From NCBI GenBank assembly GCA_963513935.1, contig OY740769.1:67724984-67788983 (forward strand): a stretch of DNA of 64,000 nucleotides, in the 5' to 3' direction. The stretch's first letter is position 1. Each line of letters opens with the position of its first letter. The position numbers and the translations under genes were made by a program. Source of the DNA: Aphrophora alni (lineage: Eukaryota > Arthropoda > Insecta > Hemiptera > Aphrophoridae). Under the pieces are notes generated by a model. It had not been told where the DNA came from, did not search any database, and saw only the letters and a program-made list of their open reading frames with translations. Below, piece by piece: positions 10,485-21,068 of this stretch.

Positions 10485-11772
10485 CAATTTCAATTTATTT
10501 AAATAATCTTGGGACAATACAGTTATTGTATAAAATTTGTACATAAGATTATAAATACACTATTATACACTGAATCTCAAAAGTCAAAGACGGGTTCAAT
10601 GACTTAAAAACAAAAAAAATATATTTTATATGAGCCTTCTGGTGATAGAAAACTACTTTTTGGCAAATGAGACATTTTTACCTGTTCCCCAAAAAATGGG
10701 GGTTTTGGAGGGCAACTCAATAATCTTAAACAGAAACCCCCATCAAAGTGACTCCTCATATTAAAGGGCATATTTAGTAAAATACAACTGTACAAACTGT
10801 TGATATCTTCCTCCTATCTAACATGGCGGCTGATTAAATATTTGAAACAATTATTTTACTTTAATTATATCATTCTCAATTAATTAGTAGGCAAAAATTT
10901 GGGATCAAATAGTATTTAAAAAATAATAAATGTCGTAATCATAATTACTATTAATGAATTTTTTTTAAGTAGAGTCCCACTACAAGGTATGTAAAGAACA
11001 TTGAATGATTTATTGTATTAAATACCAATCCCTTATAGTTTAGCTGATAGTTAAAGCTGATAATTTCCCAATAAAGTGCCGAGATTAGTATTTAATTCTT
11101 TTAAAAAGAACCTTTAACTATATATATTTTTTTTTGTTAAAGTGGAAAGCCCACTAAAACCTACATTTCTCGAAATCTACTGGTGTATTTGTTGACAAAC
11201 TAAGAAAATCCGCTTTGCGAAATTAATTATTAAAATTACATCAACTAACATATCACTTTTGTACACCCTGTAGTAGGAATTCATACGATTTTAAATATGA
11301 AATAATAGTAATTATGATTACAACAAATGGTCACACATGTTTTTAATACATTTTGATCCCATATTTGTCATCTAATTATGAATGAAATAAATATAGTATA
11401 ATAGCTGTTTCAAATATCTTAAAAGCCACCATTTTAGATAGGAGCAAGATATTGACCTCTAGTTTGTGCAGTTATATTTTGATAAATGAGCTCTTTAATA
11501 TGAGAAGTCATTCGATGCTGGTTTACATTTAAAATTATTGAGTTGCCCCACAAAACCCCCATTTTTGAGCGGCAGGTAAAAATATCTCATTTGCCAGGAA
11601 GTAGTTTTGTATCACCAGAAGGCACATTTAACATATCATTTTCAAGATATTAACCCCATCCGGGAATTTTGGGACACATGCTACAATAATATATTTATAA
11701 TGTGATGACAAATCTTATATAATAACTGTATTGTCTCCTAATTAAATAAATTGAAGTTGAAATTACAATTAC
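10485..11772. mobile_element. 1.3-kb element with arms of about 365 bp in inverted repeat
   Basis: Bases 10485-10848 are an imperfect reverse complement of 11405-11772, enclosing about 556 bp. Shared landmarks include GCCTTCTGGTGATA, GGCAAATGAGA, ATGGGGGTTTTG, GCAACTCAATAAT and CCTATCTAA-x-ATGG. No transposase is encoded. Long-armed, non-coding elements of this kind are usually non-autonomous DNA transposons, and the superfamily cannot be told here because the exact ends and target duplication were not resolved. The arms differ by many substitutions, so it is not recent. Confidence 0.75.
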
Positions 11773-11819
11773 CTGAGAATTACAATATTGTTACAGATTT
11801 CTCAGTGCAAATAGACTAC

Positions 11820-12380
11820 AGGTTCTGTACTACAAATTTCTCAGTACTGGTAGGCTACTAATTTTAGCACTGCTATAGTCAATATGACTCTTCCAAGATA
11901 GTTTATTGTCAATGTTGTTATCTAATTCAGTATTGCACAACCTAATATTTAGTTTGGGATTAAAACAATCTTTTAATTTAAAATATATATGTTTAGCTTT
12001 ACTAGAGTGTATAGATTATCCATTGTTACTTAGATACTGACTAATAACATTGAGTTGTAAAGAAGCCATATGTTCTAAATTATATAGGCCTAAAGATGGT
12101 GCTTGAATATTTAATGTTGTGTCATCACCAAACTGAATTAATTTATCCACATGTACTACCTGATGACACACTATTTACATAAATTAAAAACAATATAGGG
12201 CCAAGTCCTGATCCCAAAGGGAAGTCACTTGCAAACCTACTTTATCTGACAACCTACCTGCAAAAGTAACACATTGAGTTCTATTATTTAAATATGATTT
12301 AGACATGTGTGTTACCCACATTTCACTTGGGTATAGTTGCCTAGCAAGCGACCCGCAGGTGTTTATCAAACACTAAGGGG
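11820..12380 (-). pseudogene. LINE reverse transcriptase fragment
   Basis: On the minus strand the text reads SYLNNRTQCVTFAGRLSDKV (12290-12230), followed after a frame change by PLGSGLGPILFLIYVNS. This is the 'SYL-x-NR-x-Q-x-V ... GVPQGS-x-LGP-x-LF-x-IY-x-ND' core of jockey-like reverse transcriptases. A truncated 'DDTTLNIQ' (12095-12070) corresponds to the catalytic '(A)DDT' box. TELDNNIDNKLSWKSHID near 11935-11880 corresponds to 'LG-x-x-ID-x-KLSW-x-x-HI'. Stops and frameshifts disable it. No endonuclease part is present. Confidence 0.82.
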
Positions 12381-14060
12381 AAACAATATCCCCCCCTCCT
12401 TATGAAGGAGAGGAGCGCGCATCGCAGACCTACAGCGACATGTGCACGCTCTTGAAACGGGACAGTCGATTAGCTGTACGCTATACCTCAATTCAAATTG
12501 TGATTTAATGCAGAAATTGACCACCTTGCTGAATTTGGGAAATGGGTCGGAAAACCCCTAATGAATTCCACGGATGTCACTGCAAAATTATATTAATAAT
12601 AATTAATTTTTGTAAGAAAAATCAACGCGATGGTCGGTTAGGCTGAGTGATTTAGACTTGTGCAAACCATTTAATTTCATGAAATTTGAAGGTCATGTAA
12701 GTTAATTTAGTCATATAAATAGTCAAATTTTAGTTAAGATTTATCCTCTTTTTTTCGGTCTATGGTCAGCGATAAACCTGATCTGCAATCATAAAAAATA
12801 ATAATCGTAAGTTTGGCTCTACGGTACTCTAGTAAGTATGACAGGGTTCGATTTGGAATCTGTTTCTGTTTGTGTGTTCTCAGCTTGAGTAAGTGACATA
12901 ACGTATTATTTGTCATCAGTATTTAAATAGTTTACTATTTAATTTATTTATAGATAGTCTCCTTTTAACATGTTTTAAGTGCATTACATAACCTTAAAAC
13001 ACAAGACAAGGTGTATTCATATTGTTTTTTATTCCTTTTCCCTATAGCTTTATTTATTTATTTTTTTTTTTTTTTTGTCGTACAAACCTAAACAATTTTA
13101 GTTTCAATATTTTTTCCCCCCTAATACCTAGATTCAGAGTTTAGCATAAAATCATATGTGTTCATAACATCCTTGAAACCGTAGACTATTTGCCAATAAT
13201 GCATTCTGATAATCAGTCTAGGTAATTATATTGACAAGAGATAACATCCTGCAGATTGTGAGCCTAACACAACTTCCCGACATGACTATTCCTAAGATAT
13301 CTTTAATTTAATTTTGAATTAATAGTGTGCTACCAATTAAAGTTAATTAATTTTGAATTAAAAGTTATTTTTACTACCATACTTGATATCCTGATATATC
13401 ATAATCTTTGTCTTAGGTGTTCCAACTAGGTTAATATCGCGCACATTTCAAGTGACATATTTCATATTATACTAACTTACAGACATGGATTTTTGCTAAT
13501 ATGCCGACCAGCAGATCTTGATAATATTTTCCATAAACTTTTTTACATTTAACCTTTTTTGCCTTAAACAATTGTTATTATTGAATACCATATTAACAAA
13601 CCCTAAAATTCATAGGGCCACAACATACCTTAATTGACTTATCACAAACTATAACTTTAATTGCCCAACGAAATATTTTTTTTATCGTTTTGCTTGACCC
13701 TAGCTTCTATCAAACTACTATATCGAATCACCTATTAAATTTCCCCCCCTTTCTTTTCTACAAATTATATTACTAAATTTCACACAATATTTTCCCATAT
13801 TTGATTTGGTTTTTATAATTTAATTTTATTAAATTACCATGAAATGCTGCGTTTCCTAATTCTTATAATAACTTATCCTTACTTTGCATTCCAGATCATA
13901 GTTTATTGACCCATAGTCTAAATTCAACACAGCATAACCTGTTGTAACGATATCAAACTAATCATTTACAATTAATTATGATTAATGATATCAAAAGATA
14001 AATAGTTAATTAATTCATGTACAAAATAAAAATAATAATAACAATAGTTAAAAAGCAATT
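12381..14060. other. intron sequence with no recognised element
   Basis: A GC-richer patch (12390-12480, with GAGGAGCGCGCATCGC) stands out in otherwise AT-rich DNA but has no coding potential I can support. Homopolymer C tracts occur at about 12389-12395 and 13743-13749. Confidence 0.4.
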
Positions 14061-15860
14061 CATATTGGAGAAAATGTAATGATGCCAGGTGCAGCTTGGG
14101 AAGGTTGAATGTAAGGGTACCAAGGGAAGTGTAAAAAACAAAACAAAAGAAAACGGGACTTTAACCTTGAAGGAGCAAACGCGCCTACACACTTAAAAAA
14201 AACAAGTAACGGGATAATTGGCCAAGGACAGATGTGATTAAAAATTGTATAAAAAAAGGAGAAAACAAAGGGGAAGTTCACGTCCATAACTGTACTTCAG
14301 AAAGGAAAGTTTCCAACTGTTTTCGAAAAATAACGGTTTCCAGAATGTAGGTCGACCAATGAGATGAGATCCCACTTTAAAAAAATCAACGGGCAGATTT
14401 TGAAAACCGCCACTAAAAGGACAGAAACTATGTTTTAAAAAGAATTCGAAGATTTGAACGAATCAACGAAGAGTAAACCAGCTCAAGTTTCAAGAGAGGG
14501 GATGATATTCGGTAAGAACCAAAATTGGAAAAGAAAGTTAGTCGAGGGCTGAGAGTCGAGGACTGAGAGTGGAGGACTGCTAGTCGTCGAAGACTGTGGA
14601 GCCAAAAGGCGAGTCGTCTCTGAGTCGCCTTGTTAAAGGAGTTTTTGTTTTAAGTCGAGTAGAAAGATAAAGTCTTAAACTGTTGTTGACCAGAGGAGTT
14701 GGGCGTCTCTGAGTTCATTAGCTGAAGGTCAATCAGCACAAAATTAGTATCAACGAGAAGTTGGTATTTCATCGTCAAAAAGGAAGGCTACCAATTGCAG
14801 CTAGGACCATCAGTCACCCAAGGAGTTCAATAAGGAATTTGTGAATGCTTCGTTTTGCTAGTGAAAATAAAATCTGGTGAAGTGATAAAGCAGAGTCAGT
14901 GAAATTTGTGAAGTGTTATTGTGAAAAATTGACCAGTTGAAAAAGGAGCGAACCATTGATAAGTACAAAATTTTAACCATTCTTTTATTATTAATCGTAA
15001 ATTTCACTTCAATTGAGCCATTAAAGAATTCCCCCCGAGAAATTGGAGTTAGTGCTAATAAAAAATATTATTATTATTTTTTTAATAGAGCAAGCTGTGG
15101 CAATAAATTATATGTTTAATGTTTAAAGTTTTAAATTTGTTTTTTGTAAAAGAGCAAGCTATGACAATAAATGATATGTTCAAGGTTAAAGTTTTTTTTT
15201 TAATTGTTTTGTAAAGAAAAATCAAAGTCAAGGCAATAAATTGTATGTTTAATGTTTAAAGTTTTAAAATTGTTTTATAAAGACAGATCAAAGCCAAGGC
15301 AATAATTTGTATGTTAAATGTTTAAAGTTTTAAATTGTTTTTCTTTGTGAAGAAAAATCAAGGTTTCATTAGTCAAAACTAAAAAAAATATATCCTAATC
15401 TGGGTAGAATAAGTGTTGATGTCCAAGAATGATTTTAGAGAAAGTTTTGAATATTGTGTTAAATTCATTTTAGGCAAATTAAAATTAGGTTTTAAGGAAT
15501 GTGTGCAGAGTGAATGCAGTATAGTTAATAACATATTAAGTTAATAAAAAATGTAATTGTTTTCTAATATCAAAATATTGTATTAAAGTATTTTATTTGA
15601 AAGGTAAAAAGTTGTGTTTTGTATTTTATTAAAGAGGAGCTAGTTAGTATTTGTTATATATATAAAACGCACAATTGTAAATAGGAAAAGAGTTGTTAGC
15701 CTATACTGTTTACTTTAGAGTATGAATTATATTATTCCTGGTATGTCATTTGTTTTCTTTTCAGCACGACTTTACCCTGTTAATCCGAACCCATATCTCG
15801 ATATATCCACTGTTTGGGGACACTGCTACTCAAATTCTAATTAATTTTTTTTATACCATG
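14060..15860 (+). repeat. LTR-like dispersed repeat, copy 1
   Basis: This segment shares text with 19160-20000 in the same orientation and order: a 'GTCTCTGAGTC' block (14620; 19450), 'ATTGATAAGTAC' (14954; 19805), an 'AATTTCA...TTGAG' block, and 'AAAGAATTCCC-CCGAGA' (15024; 19876). It starts near TGTAATGATGCCAGG, and the LTRs at 41765, 45058, 50420 and 56101 also start TGTAAT. It contains the 66-bp tandem repeat at 15088-15361. No protein domain is seen. I infer a diverged LTR or 5' region of a retroelement, with clear homology between the two copies but uncertain class. Confidence 0.45.
15088..15361. repeat. tandem repeat, about 66-bp unit, four copies
   Basis: Units begin near 15088, 15151, 15218 and 15284, each running AGAGCAAGC or AAATCAAAG, then GCAATAAATT-TATGTTTAATG, TTTAAAGTTTTAAA, TTGTTTT-GTAAAG. 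The copies differ by substitutions and small indels. It lies inside the LTR-like repeat. Confidence 0.8.
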
Positions 15861-16146
15861 GTTTATATTTGATTTAATTCCAAATAAAAAAATAATAAAA
15901 ATAATATTTTTTTAAATCTGTTTTAAGGATTCCCAAATAATAAATAATTAAAACAAATAAAAATAAAACAAGCAAAAATAAACAATAAATCTAAATCCTC
16001 CTTTACTTTAAATTCTATAGTGTTGTTATTTCTTCGAACCCTCTCCTTTTTTCTAAAACTCACCCCTTGGCACACCAGGCGAATGAATCTTCGAGGAGTT
16101 CGACGACCCACCCTCGCCCACTCTCCCTCCTTTATGATTTAACACC

Positions 16147-16440
16147 ATGACTGAGTGTCAAACCTCTCATAGAGGAACCACGCCTCAAACTGTCGTCGTT
16201 TTGGGAGACAGTCACGTAGTTCGGCTTGACAAATTTCATAAAGTACAGGACCCCATGACTAAAATCCTTGTCTTATTCAAGGGATTTTCCATTCACACTG
16301 TCTCAGAGTTAAAAGCCAAAGTTAAAACAAATTGACATTGTGGTTCCCGGCCACCCAAATGGCGATTATTATCGGAACCTACGACATATTAAAAGTCAAC
16401 GCTAAATTTTTAAAACCCTATCTTGTTTCACGAATTGAGA
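16147..16440 (+). pseudogene. SGNH-hydrolase-like fragment
   Basis: The open frame from 16147 (62 codons) contains TVVVLGDSHVVRL, a match to the 'V-x-GDS-x-VR-x-L' block I motif of SGNH hydrolases. After a frameshift, the following DNA reads MAIIIGTYDILKVN, resembling the block III 'I-x-x-GTND-x-x' motif with N changed to Y. SGNH domains of this type occur in some insect retroelement ORFs and tick or insect orphan genes, so it may be part of a transposon. The rest of the domain, with the distal catalytic Asp/His, is not seen. Function cannot be assigned. Confidence 0.4.
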
Positions 16441-16659
16441 CCAGACTGTTAGTTGCGCCGACATCCATTTAAGGGAGCTACATGTTAGAGGAGAGAGTCC
16501 ACCACGCTATGTAGTATAGGTACACTCCTGTCACAAGTACGTGAGCTGTGACGTCAAGTCTGGTGATGTCTTCGATCAGGCTCACAAAGGTTTGTTGTAG
16601 CACTAGTGATTATTGCTAAATATTCGCCCGTTTTACAGCCTATTGTGATTTACAAGCAT

Positions 16660-17622
16660 GGACCTTTAGAACATGGCTCTTATCATGGTGAGATATCACA
16701 TAAACCAAATCCTGACTGTCCTTCAAAAGGACAATGAAGATGTGGACCGAATAGCCAAAAAAATACTTGAGAAAGCTGAAGATATTGCCAAAAATCTAGA
16801 GATAGAAATCACTATACCATGTCAGCCTATGAAACAAAAACACAGGAGTAATTCAACAGCAGACTGTGTCAATGAATATTGGAGGCGGCCTTTGATCATA
16901 CCCTACCTACTGACTCCATAACAACATCTCTTAAGCTTCGACTCTCAATAGAAAACACCCTAACGAAACTACCCATTCGTGATGCAAAAAATGAGCATCA
17001 TATGAGCATAGATATTGAAGAAATGTCTAATTCTCTTAGAGTTCTATGAAATGCACGATAGAGCCTAGAAATACCGAGTTGGATCTATCATATCATCTGT
17101 GGAAGACAAATATCTAACAGAAGACAATTTAAAAGAGCTTAAAGAAGTAGACCTGTTTAAAGAAACAAATATCTTCTACCCTGCAACAAGACGAGGCTCA
17201 TCCATTCTGATGGCTCTCCCATCTACTACAGCCACAGTAGAACGCAACTTCAGCACACTTTGAGGAGTGAAGATGTGGCTGAAAACCACAATGGGGAAAA
17301 AGAGGTTGACTGGGCTGTGTTTAATAAGTCTACAAAGACAATTCATAAAACAAAACCAAGAACGTAAAGAAAATATTGTTTTAGACAGATTTTCACCAAA
17401 TCGAAGAAGGTTGATTCTAGTGTAGACTTACTGTCATTTGTTTATTATGTTCCATGTTTATTATTGTAATACATCCATAATAACCAATATTAGCTTTTGT
17501 TGAATTTAAGTTATATTTTTACCTTAATCCTAGTTACCCCCCCCCCCCAGCCACCCTCCCTCAAATGGCATGATATGCCACCTCCTCCCCCAGCTCAGAT
17601 CCTGGGTATGCCCTTGGTTACA
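16660..17622 (+). pseudogene. hAT transposase relic (3' part)
   Basis: Codons from 16673 (82-codon frame) read as the middle of a ZMYM/DUF4371-type hAT transposase, with a helical KNLEIEIT segment. From 17190 the DNA reads SSILMALPSTTATVERNFST then a stop, then GVKMWLKTTMGKKRLTGLCL. This is the hAT C-terminal dimerisation domain ('P-x-T-x-ATVERSFS-x-L ... LR-x-TM-x-x-ERL-x-GL'). It closes with DRFSPNRRRLILV and stop near 17424. Downstream, CCTGGGTATGCCCTTG (17601-17616) looks like a hAT-type right terminal repeat. The left end and 8-bp target duplication were not found. Several frameshifts make it dead. Confidence 0.75.
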
Positions 17623-19140
17623 TATGTCACTTCTTAACTTCAGGCATTAATTTTTATATTTTCACATGCTATTTTTTACTAATTACTTCATTTTTTAGGG
17701 ATGTTTTTAAAAAGCTTCTTTGTTTATTTTACGGCAGGTAAATTTTGAAAAGAAAAATTACTCCTTTTTGATTGCTATAATTTGCAAGACTTTTATGAAT
17801 ATGTGATTTTTTCTCTTATTGAGTGAACTTTTCCTAACATATAATGGTTTTTTTTCATCTAGGTATTCCTTTACCGTTTAAAAAATACATATAATATTAA
17901 AAAATCAACATATGTTCATCAAATATATATATATATAGAAAACTTTTTTAAATATAAAATTTGTAATATTTTTTATTTTCTGCACTAATAAAATGTTCGT
18001 ATTAATATATTATAAAAAGGTACATTGTGTTAATATTTTATATATTTTTACACTCCCTAAAATAGCAGTCTGGTATGAGGGTCCATGTTATATTAAGTAT
18101 TACAATAAGACATGATACCAACTAAAGGTTAAATTTTATGATTACTAAATACTAATTTAGTCCTTCAACAAATTATGTCATACACAGTACTGCACATGGC
18201 TGAACTTTAAGAATGTGTTATACCCTGTTATACTCCATGTGACCATATAATCATTTGAGTCATGTAAATGTTGTGTAAGTTTACATTTGTTATATAATAT
18301 ATCAATTTAAAGAATAAATGACACACAGACCATAATTAATTGAGATGCATTTTAATTTATTGGACCTAACCACTAACTACCTAACAACTGGACACAAACA
18401 CTATCTTAACACTGCTTGTTATCATATTTTCTGAGGATAGTGGCGATCATAAACAATTGTGTAGTTTCTGTATGTATTTATGGATTTAATAATTTTAAAA
18501 GGTGATATTTAAAGAGGAATATGTGAATAAAGTATTATATAAATTTTGAGAGCTTTGCTAATAATGTTTTGTGGAACTAAGAAACTAGCTTATTTTATAA
18601 TGAGCTTATATATAATCAAATCCAATAAGTAGGTGTAGGTTCAAAGGTTAGACAAGGCTTACTATAACTGACACTGTTACTCAATATAAAGTGGTACGTG
18701 CATACTTAAAACTGTTTTAAATTCTGAATCTTGAATTTTTAATTATTTTGAAAGCTAAACACCAAAAAACTGAATCTTTGGTAAATATATATTGTACTTG
18801 TAGCGATTTAGTACAGAAATTTATGCAAAATTGTGTCCTACATACCTTAATTTGGACAATTAGATCCTTTATTAAAGACAACATCTCTGAAGTAACAAAA
18901 TACATTAGATGTCTAAAATAAGCATCTATAGCCTAAGTACGAAATCCAGGCCTGTTGAAGTTAGTAAGGCAACCGATATTTACTTATATATAATATAGCC
19001 TATATTGTAACAATATCACCTCAATCAAACCAGATAACATGATTAAAGTGATATCAGAAAAACAAATTAAATAAAATAAATTAGGAATAAGAAATAAATC
19101 TTCACGTGTAAAATTAAATTAGAGTTAGAAAATTTTTTAA
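17623..19140. other. AT-rich intron sequence
   Basis: No coding segment, inverted repeat or long tandem repeat stands out. A minus-strand stretch of 62 open codons (18717-18905) has no recognisable motif and is treated as chance. Confidence 0.5.
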
Positions 19141-19159
19141 AAAATGTTTACAAAGGATT

Positions 19160-20500
19160 GTCAAGAAAGGAGTGGAGGCACAAGCGCTGCAGATGTCCAG
19201 AACGAATGGTAAAATTATTAGGATTGAAAAGGGAAAGCGACGCTACGATTTCTCTTTTAGAAGGGTTCAACAGACTAGGAGAAACCGAAACTTTCCAAAA
19301 ATAACGACAAATTCAAAAACAACCGATAGGAAGGACGAAATCCTATTTTTTGAATTTGTGAAAGTTAGTGTGGCGTTGCCGCGGAACTGAGGAGAGAAAG
19401 AAAAAAGGAGTTTTCTACTAGCAGCGAGGGAGTAAGGTGCGACTCTAGAGACTGGTTGTCTCCGAGTCACCAACATAGCTTTTTAATAGAATTTAGTAAA
19501 GTATAACTTCTAGCCTTCAGCGAAAAGAGTATTGAGTATTAGCTTCAGCGAGAGATTAAATTAGTAGCCTTCAGCAAAGTACAAAGTTTGATATTCGCCT
19601 TCAGCAGACAGGTGTTTGATTCGTCGTCTTCAACACGAAGAAAAAGTCATCGTCACCCTGGGAGAAGGAGATCATCTCCAGGATCCATCATCAAGGAGCA
19701 AGTGTGTGAATCGAAAGTGTTTTTTTAGGGTTAAATAAAGGGGAAAGTGCGAGTTGGGGTTTTGTGAAAGTGTGTTTTCATCGAAAGAGAGACCAGGACA
19801 AGGATTGATAAGTACCATATGTTTTCTATTAATATCTTTTTAATACTATTTAAATTTCATTTTGCTTGAGCTTTCAAAGGATTCCCACCGAGATTGTAGA
19901 TTTAAGTTTTGTTAGTATAGGAAATTAAATTGAACCAAGAGTCAGTAAATTTAATCATTTCATTTGTTTTGTATATCAAGAGCTAGCCGAGGAGTAAATA
20001 GAGATTGATAAATTTGAAATTTTTTTTTTTTTTTTGAGAGTATAAAAGTAGCCTAATCGAGAGAAAGGTAAATGAACTTAAAGTAAAAGTAATCAAAAAA
20101 AAAGCAGTAGAAGAAATATATTTGCCCGTATTGAAATTTGTGTTTGCTTAAATATTAGATTGTTAGAAATAAGAAATGAAAGTTGTATGAATGTCTAATA
20201 CATTTTAGAATAAATTGCTAAAATTAAGTTACTAAATGTGTAACTATCCTTACGTACAACAAATTGTTCCTTGTTTGTTCTGCGCTAAAATAAATTGAGT
20301 TTTAAAATTTTAAAGTATTGTTTATTGACCAAATAATTTCAGTACCAAAATAAATCATAATTAAATCTTAAATAAGTAAAAGAATAAAAAGTAAAGTAAA
20401 GGTTTTTTTTATATGTAACATGAAAGAGGTGAATGTTATAATATATATTAGGGAATTGTTTACTGCAGTGCACCGATTTTAATATTTTTTTCCCACATTA
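19160..20500 (+). repeat. LTR-like dispersed repeat, copy 2
   Basis: This is the second copy of the family described at 14060-15860, aligned best over 19430-19905. It has its own short repeats of AGCCTTCAGC (19513, 19569, 19598) that the first copy lacks. The right part (20000-20500) is A/T-rich with a T tract. No coding domain was found. Confidence 0.4.
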
Positions 20501-20732
20501 ATTTTGTACCGCATTAAATAAGAATAGTAACATTTTTTAGTGAGCAAAAATGTTTATCACTTTGAAAATGACATATTTGTGTGTTTAATTGGCAAAAAAA
20601 AAAATTTCGACTGATCATCGAAGTAAAGCAACATTGAGCGTGGTTATTACTTGATTACTTGGATGGGTGATAAGTTTTTTCTAACACGTGTGCATGGGAT
20701 TAGTGTTGAGGAACCATTGACTGTGGAAAGTG

Positions 20733-20737
<5 letters not shown>

Positions 20738-20767
<30 letters not shown>
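20738..20767. repeat. (TA)n microsatellite
   Basis: About 15 TA units in a row. Confidence 0.9.
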
Positions 20768-20772
<5 letters not shown>

Positions 20773-21068
20773 CTATCTAGACCTTCTAGGGTAAAAACAA
20801 TATAGGCCTACGATTGCCAAAGTCAAACAACGTATAGTGTGGTTAGTCAGTACTTGGATGCAAGACCACTTGGGAATACCATTTTATAACACAAACTCAT
20901 AATGCAGTCACAAATTTGACTCACGGTCATTGTACACATTCCTAATGACCCAAATAAGCCTTAATTCCTTATGAAAAAAATAGAGTCAGTTCCTTCAACA
21001 TTAATAGATTTTTACACTTGAAAATTCTTTCCCTTTGTTAAAAAATATCTGAATAATGACGAAGAAGG

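Noticed and set aside
14937..15119. 60-codon frame with a hydrophobic stretch (possible secreted peptide)
   Set aside because: It sits in a repeat shared with 19.8 kb where the frame is not kept.
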